Of a stretch of DNA of 44,702 nucleotides, positions 39,312-44,702 are shown one piece after another (position 1 is the first letter of the stretch; each line of letters begins with the position of its first letter). This DNA comes from a virus. A program made the position numbers and the translations under genes. The notes under the pieces were generated by a model. It had not been told where the DNA came from. It saw only the letters and a program-made list of their open reading frames with translations, and ran no database searches. Location: positions 1 through 44,702 of IMG/VR virus record IMGVR_UViG_3300033553_000300; one strand, written 5' to 3'.

Positions 39312-40217
39312 TTACTCGGCTTTCTCCTCGTCGGAAGCTACGGAAATCCCTTCGAAAAGGTTGGGAGTACCCTCAGGGAAGACGTTTTCCATAGCGATGC
39401 TTAGTTCTGCGGCCATCGGGCCTGTGAAGGCGGGGCCATCAACAGAGCAGAACCAGTCGAATGCTCCCTCTCTGTCGGAGCAGAGTCCGGCTAAAGAAAG
39501 AATGTTCGCCATACGCAGTCGGTGTAGCTCAACAAGGGCGTTGCCGAGGTCAGTGTAGGCGCGCTCCTCCCGGACCTTCTTGGTTAGGGCTGCCTTGCCG
39601 GCTTCCATGTTGCCCTCTTTCGCCAGGCGGGCAATCATCTCCATGGAGCCCTCGCCGGTTTGACTCTTCTTGAGGCGAGACACGAGCTGAGCGACAGGAA
39701 CCATGACAGCTTTGAGGGCATTCTCTGCGAAGAAGCCCTGCACGAGGTTCTGCTCGTAGTTATCGGAGTGCGCTTCGCGCATCGTCTCCAGGAAGTAGCC
39801 ATCTTTCCCCGAGGCGAAGAGGGCGTTCTGCCCGAGGCCATACCCCCGGAGGGAAGGGACTAAGGGTATTTCTTTCTTCGTGCTTAGCTCGAAGGCGGAG
39901 AACTCGAGGAGCACCCCGTATTTGCCGGTGTCTTCCTCGCGTTCGGGGTAGCCGAGCATGACACCGCATTCTTCCTTTTCGTGGAGGAGGAAGTGGGCGA
40001 GGGATTGCGCGTGTTGAGTGAAGTAGAGTTGCTCCTTGGCAAGGTGGTTGGTGAGCCAGACGAGGTTCTCATCCCACTCCAGAGTGTTCATGAAGTCGAT
40101 GAAGCGTTCGAGTGGAAAGAGTTCGACCTCAGCTCGCACAACCCCTGCGTCGAGGAGTGAGCGCCAGGACTGCCAGCTTGCATCATAGTAACGTGGGCGT
40201 GAGTAGACTTGGTTCAT
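39312..40217 (-). CDS. Hypothetical protein, 301 aa
   Basis: Starts MNQVYSRPRYYDASWQSWRS; mixed alpha/beta with no recognised motif. Repeated hydrophobic helices include LTNHLAKEQLYFTQHAQSLA and VMVPVAQLVSRLKKS; the C-terminus is acidic. It is the largest unrecognised early gene. ATGA overlap with the 53-aa gene upstream shows coupling. No TM segment or signal peptide is seen. Confidence 0.75.
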   Translation of the reverse strand: MNQVYSRPRYYDASWQSWRSLLDAGVVRAEVELFPLERFIDFMNTLEWDENLVWLTNHLAKEQLYFTQHAQSLAHFLLHEKEECGVMLGYPEREEDTGKYGVLLEFSAFELSTKKEIPLVPSLRGYGLGQNALFASGKDGYFLETMREAHSDNYEQNLVQGFFAENALKAVMVPVAQLVSRLKKSQTGEGSMEMIARLAKEGNMEAGKAALTKKVREERAYTDLGNALVELHRLRMANILSLAGLCSDREGAFDWFCSVDGPAFTGPMAAELSIAMENVFPEGTPNLFEGISVASDEEKAE

Positions 40218-40375
40218 TGTTTGGTTCCTTCTTTCTTGCGTGAGATTGAGCGCAGGAAATTCTGCGTACCCATGATGATACGGAGGGAGCCTAAGCTAAG
40301 CTCCTCCGCATGTTTTAAGGTGCCGAGCTTACGCTCTAGATCGAGCGCGGCCCGGCGTTCTTCGTCGCTTAGCAT
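40214..40375 (-). CDS. Small helical protein, 53 aa
   Basis: 53 aa. Begins MLSDEERRAALDLERKLGTL and ends basic (SISRKKEGTKQ). Overlaps both neighbours (ATGA at the end, 7 bp at the start). Helical, no family recognised. Confidence 0.65.
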   Translation of the reverse strand: MLSDEERRAALDLERKLGTLKHAEELSLGSLRIIMGTQNFLRSISRKKEGTKQ

Positions 40376-40626
40376 AGATAGCCTCCCCCTATGTCGAAGC
40401 CAATTGCGCGAGCAACAATGCGGGCAGCGGCGAGTTCTTTCGCTGCCTTGGCTCGTGCCGGGGCTTCGTCGTAGTACTGCTTGCCCTCGGCGGCATTGTG
40501 GTAAGACATGTTGAGTGCCGCTCGGTGGAGGTTCATTATGATCTCCCCCTCTTCGACGGTGAGTTTCCGCGCCTGGGTCGGGTGGTCAGGCGCGCGTTCG
40601 GCTTCCTTAGAAGGGGATGCTGTCAT
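40369..40626 (-). CDS. Hypothetical protein, 85 aa
   Basis: Ala- and Glu-rich helical protein (MNLHRAALNMSYHNAAEGKQ, then AKAAKELAAARIVARAIGFD). It overlaps the upstream gene by 20 bp. GGAG sites near the start are weak. Function unknown. Confidence 0.6.
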   Translation of the reverse strand: MTASPSKEAERAPDHPTQARKLTVEEGEIIMNLHRAALNMSYHNAAEGKQYYDEAPARAKAAKELAAARIVARAIGFDIGGGYLC

Positions 40627-41326
40627 CGGTTAGCTCCTTTCGTGTTTCAGCGATTGCGAGTTCAACTGTGTCTCTGATGACGCGGTTGCTGTATGAATAG
40701 TCTGAGATTGTTTCATCCCAGGCGTTACCCCAAACTAGCTGGAGGGTGCAGCGAGTGTTGTCGGCCCAAGCAAATTTAACTGCTTCAATATCGCATTGGT
40801 GCAGCATGGGGAAGATTGACTGGTCTGTCGCGGGGGAGTGGAGGTACTTATCGTCCTCTTCGTCGATGTAATATACCCAGTCGGGTTGGTGTTTGAGGAG
40901 CTTCTTGATTACAGTTTCAACGAAAAGCTCCTCCGTTTGGAGGTTTATCGTAGCAAAGACAGGTTCTGGCTCTGGTTCCGGCTCGTGTGTGATTGCGAGG
41001 ACTTTCGAGATGCGATCCTCCAGGTCATCGAGAGCCTCCGCCATCTGCTTCCGCATGTGATCTTTCTCAGTGTGGAGGGAGCGAACCAAACTGTTCTGCG
41101 CTTCGCCAAGACTCACGCGGATTGTGACTGGGGCGCAGGCGCAGTGAACAACTGCAAAGGCTTCCCGCGTGTTGTCTAGCCATTTTTGGGCATCCTCTTC
41201 GGTTTCTTTTACCTCGGCCATTTCGCTGACGTACGTCCCCCAGGACTGTTGGTTAAGATAAAGAACCGTCGCGAGAAAGACTTGCTTGTTGGCAAGCTCC
41301 CGCATGTCGTTGAGTGAGATTGTCAT
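40607..41326 (-). CDS. Hypothetical protein, 239 aa
   Basis: Starts MTISLNDMRELANKQVFLAT; N-terminal helical part (KWLDNTREAFAVVHCACAP), a linker EPEPEPEP near residue 120, and a C-terminal alpha/beta domain (WVYYIDEEDDKYLHSPATD). AAGGAG precedes ATG 41326. The open frame extends to 41440 but that part overlaps the preceding gene. Function unknown. Confidence 0.7.
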   Translation of the reverse strand: MTISLNDMRELANKQVFLATVLYLNQQSWGTYVSEMAEVKETEEDAQKWLDNTREAFAVVHCACAPVTIRVSLGEAQNSLVRSLHTEKDHMRKQMAEALDDLEDRISKVLAITHEPEPEPEPVFATINLQTEELFVETVIKKLLKHQPDWVYYIDEEDDKYLHSPATDQSIFPMLHQCDIEAVKFAWADNTRCTLQLVWGNAWDETISDYSYSNRVIRDTVELAIAETRKELTDDSIPF

Positions 41327-41336
41327 TTCTTTCTCC

Positions 41337-41783
41337 TTAGAGCTGATTGTCGCCGTCGCCTGTGTCGGGCGTAGCTTTATCAAATGTGAGTGAGGATACG
41401 CCGAACTGCGCTGCGACCTGCGCCCGTAGGTTCTGCACACGGCGCCTGTCGAGGAGTTTCGCGCTGTTCCGCACTCCTTCTCGGAGGCGGTAGAACTCAG
41501 CGGTGCGTACCTTCTGGATTGCTAAGCTGTATTCGAATGTCGCATCGAGGTCGATCTGCGCGTCGTCATGGACTTCCTCGACCAGTACTAACTGGAACAG
41601 ATCTCTGGATTCGACAACGACGATATCTCCTGGGACGAGAATCTTTGCCAAGGCGTGAGTGCAGAACCAGCCGTATGTCTGGGACACTGATTCATATTCT
41701 CCGTCAACCTTGAGCTTTGCAAAGCGCCCAGCGATGGTGGTTAGGTCTTGGTTAAGCAGTGCAGCTGCGTTGAATGTGTTCAT
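41337..41783 (-). CDS. Hypothetical protein, 148 aa
   Basis: Beta-rich middle (GDIVVVESRDLFQLVLVEEV) followed by helices (LDRRRVQNLRAQVAAQFGVS). It could be a small SH3-like or OB-like protein. First gene after a good promoter (41829-41857) and a terminator, so it begins a new transcription unit. Function unknown. Confidence 0.7.
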   Translation of the reverse strand: MNTFNAAALLNQDLTTIAGRFAKLKVDGEYESVSQTYGWFCTHALAKILVPGDIVVVESRDLFQLVLVEEVHDDAQIDLDATFEYSLAIQKVRTAEFYRLREGVRNSAKLLDRRRVQNLRAQVAAQFGVSSLTFDKATPDTGDGDNQL

Positions 41784-41828
41784 TTAAGGGCTTCCTTCTG
41801 TTTGTCGGTTTCTTTTACTTACACGGGC

Positions 41829-41857
41829 ATTATATGCGCCGGGAAGCAGGTGTGCAA
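41829..41857 (-). promoter_or_regulatory. Sigma70-like promoter with perfect -10
   Basis: Minus strand: TTGCAC (41857-41852), 17-bp spacer, TATAAT (41834-41829). It drives the genes from 41783 down and follows directly after the terminator at 41879-41903. Confidence 0.72.
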
Positions 41858-41878
41858 CAACTTATTTTACCTGCCGAT

Positions 41879-41903
41879 AAAAAAGCCCCGCCGAAGCAGG
41901 GCT
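41879..41903 (-). terminator. Rho-independent terminator with TTCG loop
   Basis: Minus strand: AGCCCTGC, TTCG, GCGGGGCT, then a T-run (TTTTTT, overlapping the stem end). One wobble in the stem. It ends the unit that includes 41921-42280. Confidence 0.9.
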
Positions 41904-41920
41904 CTAAGTTGCTGGGTTGG

Positions 41921-42280
41921 TTAGACCAGTGGATCGTCGCGATCGGCTGAGTCTGGAGCTTGCGATTCTTTCTTTGCTTCGTGGTGGGTTGGCGATTTCC
42001 CGCTGATGCGTCCTGTCTTGGTGCCAGCGACTGTCAGCTTTTCGGGTTCCTGCGGCGGCTCCTCGACTGAGACTAGCTTCCAGCCTTTTCTGGTGTCCTC
42101 TCGGGGCGCGATGAAGCACTTGATTCCTTTCCCGCCGTATGCCCTGCACAGCGCCTGTGTGTTGAGGGCCGCGACTGCGTTATCGCGATCCTGGAAGACT
42201 TCGCCGACGAGATCATTCTCGATTGCGGTGAGGGTCTCAGGCGAGAGGCGGGCGAGGAATGACTTCTCTGTTTCGTCCAT
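41921..42280 (-). CDS. Hypothetical protein, 119 aa
   Basis: Helical N-terminus (FLARLSPETLTAIENDLVGE), a small core with RAYGGKGIKCFIAPRED, and a disordered C-terminus (SGKSPTHHEAKKESQAPDSA). GGAGAAACCA precedes the ATG. It is followed by a terminator. Function unknown. Confidence 0.72.
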   Translation of the reverse strand: MDETEKSFLARLSPETLTAIENDLVGEVFQDRDNAVAALNTQALCRAYGGKGIKCFIAPREDTRKGWKLVSVEEPPQEPEKLTVAGTKTGRISGKSPTHHEAKKESQAPDSADRDDPLV

Positions 42281-42291
42281 TGGTTTCTCCG

Positions 42292-42585
42292 TTAACTGGT
42301 TAAGGTTTCAAATAGAAGCGCTGCGTCGAAGTGATCCATCTTGCAGCGGGTTCTGACATACCACGTTGATCCGCTTGTAGAGCGTTGGGTGATTCCCTCC
42401 TGGGTTGTGATACCGGCGGAGCTGTATAGCCGGTTCAGGTTGGTTACGGCATCTATCGCAGCTGCCTCGTTTGGGTACGATCCCTGGAGGAGGTCAGTGA
42501 TCTCCTTCATGAGAGCGGGGTCGATGTGCTTCGAGTGGGTGCGTCCGCTGACGCCTCCCTTCTTCTCGTAGCGCTTAGTTTTCAT
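42292..42585 (-). CDS. Small basic hypothetical protein, 97 aa
   Basis: Begins with a basic stretch (MKTKRYEKKGGVSGRTHSKH), then helices (ALMKEITDLLQGSYPNEAAA) and a strand-rich end. It overlaps the upstream gene by 11 bp. Function unknown; nucleic-acid binding is possible from charge. Confidence 0.7.
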   Translation of the reverse strand: MKTKRYEKKGGVSGRTHSKHIDPALMKEITDLLQGSYPNEAAAIDAVTNLNRLYSSAGITTQEGITQRSTSGSTWYVRTRCKMDHFDAALLFETLTS

Positions 42586-42949
42586 CGTGGATCTGCTTCG
42601 CGGTGGCGAGGAACTCAGGATTGATTATCACCACCGGAGCCATCTCGTGGCCGGCCTGTCTGTGCTGACCGGTTGGCTGTATGATGTTTTCCTTGAGGAG
42701 CCATTCGAAGATCCCCTCGTTTTCAGACCAGGTTTTGATTATTGTGCAGCCTTCGGGGATGGGCTCATCGGGGAGGTTTGTTGTGGCTATTGTGATGGCT
42801 TCGCCGGGGTATACGTCCTGATCCGCGTTGTGCTTTGTGTCAGCGGCTACTAGGAGAAGGGCTGGTCTCGCGGCTTCGTCTGCGTAACGGTGCAGAATGA
42901 TATGGCAGTCCCAGCGGCGGAAGCGGTAGATTTTCTGCTTGGTTTTCAT
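42575..42949 (-). CDS. Hypothetical protein, 124 aa
   Basis: Starts MKTKQKIYRFRRWDCHIILH; alpha/beta with ALLLVAADTKHNADQDVYPG and FEWLLKENIIQPTGQHRQAG. GAGAA lies upstream. The shared MKTK start with the next gene comes from similar start regions, not from a clear duplication. Function unknown. Confidence 0.7.
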   Translation of the reverse strand: MKTKQKIYRFRRWDCHIILHRYADEAARPALLLVAADTKHNADQDVYPGEAITIATTNLPDEPIPEGCTIIKTWSENEGIFEWLLKENIIQPTGQHRQAGHEMAPVVIINPEFLATAKQIHDEN

Positions 42950-42996
42950 TGTGAGTTCTCCTGAGGGAGGGCGCGTCCTTGCGCCGTGGAATTAAT

Positions 42997-43230
42997 TTAC
43001 TGGATGAAGAAATACATTTCGTTATCTTCGTCTTTTACATATTCTGTTTTAAAGACGAGCTTTGTGCCTTTGGATAACTGGCGGATCACTTCTATCGCGT
43101 CCAGTATTTGCTTTTCTGTCCCGTAAAAGGATTCCAATAAATCTCTGGCGTACAGGATTCGTGTATCATCACACAAGAGTTTAAGTCCTGGAACGCGGAG
43201 GTTTGGGTAGACTTGCTTGGCGGTTGTCAT
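42997..43230 (-). CDS. Hypothetical protein, 77 aa
   Basis: Small alpha/beta protein (ARDLLESFYGTEKQILDAIE, then KLVFKTEYVKDEDNEMYFFI). AAAGG lies 10 bases upstream of the ATG. It has its own promoter at 43285-43313. Function unknown. Confidence 0.7.
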   Translation of the reverse strand: MTTAKQVYPNLRVPGLKLLCDDTRILYARDLLESFYGTEKQILDAIEVIRQLSKGTKLVFKTEYVKDEDNEMYFFIQ

Positions 43231-43284
43231 AAGGGCTTTCCTTTTTTATGGCTTACGATGGGTCGATTCCCAATTGTAACGCTA

Positions 43285-43313
43285 ATTGTATCGCATCGCG
43301 GGTAAGGTTTCAA
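43285..43313 (-). promoter_or_regulatory. Sigma70-like promoter
   Basis: Minus strand: TTGAAA (43313-43308), 17-bp spacer, TACAAT (43290-43285). It lies in the 101-bp gap before the gene at 42997-43230. Confidence 0.55.
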
Positions 43314-43331
43314 TGACTTTTTTGGGCTTGG

Positions 43332-43661
43332 TTAGAGCTGCGCCCCCTCGGGGTTTGCGTCGTCGCCGACATAGCTGAGACTACTCCACCGATGGGAGAT
43401 TGAGATGGGGAGGTCGGGCCAGCCTGGCTGTCGAAGCTTGGCCCCGACGTCGAAGGTGTGACAACGGAGGGCGATTCCCAGCGGTACGTTGAAAGATTGG
43501 TGAGCGGCGTGTGTTAGTTCCTCCTTGGCCCGTTGGTGTGCGCGGATAGCCTGGAAGCAATCCTCGGGGGTTGAGAAGCATTCCTCGGCGGTGACGAAGG
43601 GCTGGCCCGCTTGCCGCAGGCGGTTGATTAAGGTGAGGAGGGTTTCTGCTTCAGTGCTCAT
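43332..43661 (-). CDS. Hypothetical protein, 109 aa
   Basis: Starts MSTEAETLLTLINRLRQAGQ; helical N-terminal half with AEECFSTPEDCFQAIRAHQR, then a strand-rich half. Start at 43661 is set by the ATGA overlap with the upstream gene's stop; the longer open frame lies within that gene. Function unknown. Confidence 0.7.
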   Translation of the reverse strand: MSTEAETLLTLINRLRQAGQPFVTAEECFSTPEDCFQAIRAHQRAKEELTHAAHQSFNVPLGIALRCHTFDVGAKLRQPGWPDLPISISHRWSSLSYVGDDANPEGAQL

Positions 43662-43999
43662 TTGGTTTCGCTCTTGAAATTGGTTGATGTGAGCTGTAAA
43701 AGAATAACCAGCTCGTCGTCTATTACCCGACTGCCGTGGAAGTCGATGTGCCAAGATATGAAGGTGAACATCCTGCCGTATGGTTGGCCAAAGCGTATTC
43801 CGGCGGACGCAATCTCCTCTATGGATTTTCTAACAAGATCCATCGGCTCAAAGCGCGGATCATTAGGGAGGTGGATTTGGAATACTGGTTCGCTGCTTGG
43901 GCAGCCACGAAGGGCGGAAAGGCTGTATGATAGTATATCCGCCGTAAGCATCGCGGTTAGAGCTTTCTTGGGCTGATTCTTCTTTCCTATGGCTGGCAT
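43658..43999 (-). CDS. Hypothetical protein, 113 aa
   Basis: Basic N-terminus (MPAIGKKNQPKKALTAML), then alpha/beta (PVFQIHLPNDPRFEPMDLVR; MFTFISWHIDFHGS). Coupled to the downstream gene. Function unknown. Confidence 0.7.
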   Translation of the reverse strand: MPAIGKKNQPKKALTAMLTADILSYSLSALRGCPSSEPVFQIHLPNDPRFEPMDLVRKSIEEIASAGIRFGQPYGRMFTFISWHIDFHGSRVIDDELVILLQLTSTNFKSETK

Positions 44000-44002
44000 G
44001 GG

Positions 44003-44470
44003 TTATTCCTCGCCGCTTAGTTTGAAGTATTTATCGAATACGCTGGAGTCGCTGTCTTGAGCTTCTCGCAGCATCTTCGCGTTGAACTCTTCCATCTCTT
44101 CGCTGCTGACCGTTGGCGCAGTGTGTTTCGATGCTCCAGCTGTGCTGAGAACTTCTTCCGCGGCGTCCATGATCTCGCTGGAGAATGGGGTGTGCTGGCT
44201 GTAAAGGGTAAGGTCGGCACCCCCATCGCTGCGTTGCGTTAGGCGGATTCCCACGGTGAAGAATTTCTCAGATAGGAGTTCGTTTCCGCTCTCGTGGGCG
44301 GCGTCTGCGAGCAAGCGGCGAAGTTGATACATCTTGGCGCGTTCGCGAGTTGCGACTTTTGGATTGCTGAAGGGAATTGTTTTCTCGATTGTGTCCTCAG
44401 TCTGCGCGAACATATAGAATAAGCTGCGCACACTGTGGGGGTAGGCTTGGATTTTCTTGCTGAGTGACAT
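44003..44470 (-). CDS. Hypothetical protein, 155 aa
   Basis: First gene of the main minus-strand block. Helical (YQLRRLLADAAHESGNELLS), ending acidic (SSEEMEEFNAKMLREAQDSD). A possible promoter lies at 44518-44547. First-gene position suggests an early takeover or regulatory protein, but no family is recognised. Confidence 0.72.
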   Translation of the reverse strand: MSLSKKIQAYPHSVRSLFYMFAQTEDTIEKTIPFSNPKVATRERAKMYQLRRLLADAAHESGNELLSEKFFTVGIRLTQRSDGGADLTLYSQHTPFSSEIMDAAEEVLSTAGASKHTAPTVSSEEMEEFNAKMLREAQDSDSSVFDKYFKLSGEE

Positions 44471-44517
44471 TTTGGTGTCCTTGGTGGTTGGTCGGGGTAT
44501 TGTGGTATTTTGCTACA

Positions 44518-44547
44518 TTTATACCAGATTTGGAAGTATTTTTTGAA
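44518..44547 (-). promoter_or_regulatory. Candidate early promoter for the minus block
   Basis: Minus strand: TTCAAA (44547-44542), 18-bp spacer, TATAAA (44523-44518), with TGG before the -10 (extended). It lies 48 bp upstream of the first gene and next to the structured region. Confidence 0.6.
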
Positions 44548-44561
44548 GTTTGGCGGTATTG

Positions 44562-44702
44562 ATGCTGAAATATGTGATTTCCCCATATTTCGTGGGGGGG
44601 TGTCCCATATCCGGGGGTATGGCGTGACCTGGGTGGGGTTTTGTTTTGGGTAAGGTTTTGGGTGTGTGTTTCTTAGTTTAAAAAAAAAAAAAAAAAAAAA
44701 AT
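44562..44702. repeat. Terminal direct repeat, right copy (assembly overlap)
   Basis: Exact copy of bases 1-141; see the left copy. The unit length without it is 44,561 bp. Confidence 0.9.

Noticed and set aside
1-44702. Integrase, excisionase, CI-like repressor or attachment site
   Set aside because: None of the translated frames shows tyrosine or serine recombinase motifs or a repressor-peptidase; the single RHH-like protein is not enough to claim lysogeny.
1-44702. tRNA genes
   Set aside because: No cloverleaf with a TTCGA-type T-loop and matching acceptor stem was noticed by eye; a tRNA scan would be decisive.

Overview
The window is the complete genome of a tailed bacteriophage with a short-tailed (podovirus-like) virion. 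The first 141 bases are repeated exactly as the last 141, so the sequence is a closed circle of 44,561 bp with an assembly overlap. The virion type is inferred from gene order: terminase, a large portal, scaffold and capsid, a P22 gp4-like adaptor, a P22 gp10-like nozzle and three probable ejection proteins, with no tape measure, tail tube or sheath. No integrase, CI-type repressor, phage RNA polymerase or tRNA was recognised. The phage is therefore probably virulent and depends on host RNA polymerase; the sigma70-type promoters and Shine-Dalgarno sites fit a proteobacterial host, which is inference.

Layout. Bases 1-405 are non-coding and highly structured: a 221-bp nested inverted repeat around a 22-A tract, repeated ATATGG hexamers, a 41-bp hairpin element and a 12-bp tandem repeat. 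Two minus-strand genes follow (406-1230). A 500-bp divergent promoter region leads into the plus-strand late block (1742-24972): small terminase, a PD-(D/E)XK nuclease-like protein, large terminase, portal, scaffold, capsid, terminator, two membrane lysis-type proteins, Ig/lectin-like proteins, an adaptor fused behind Ig-like domains, tail fibre, nozzle, two smaller virion proteins and a 1705-aa ejection protein with an HEFGH metalloprotease motif. The minus block (44470 down to 24985) meets it tail to tail with 12 bp between.

The minus block carries replication, recombination and nucleotide genes: DUF3987-like ATPase, DUF1937 protein, family A DNA polymerase with an N-terminal uracil-DNA-glycosylase-like domain, ParB-methyltransferase fusion, dUTPase, DUF669-like ssDNA-binding protein, Sak4-like ATPase and a Cas4-like nuclease. 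It also carries an M15 endolysin and many small uncharacterised, often zinc-ribbon, proteins. Genes are tightly coupled by TAATG and ATGA overlaps.

Regulation. Three minus-strand genes (769-1230, 31332-31799, 38659-39147) look monocistronic, each with its own promoter and a TTCG-loop terminator; the first and third are paralogs. Five copies of a 41-bp imperfect palindrome are spread every 7-11 kb at module boundaries, and three of them end directly at a Shine-Dalgarno sequence. These elements, the inverted-repeat region and the domain fusions are the most unusual content.
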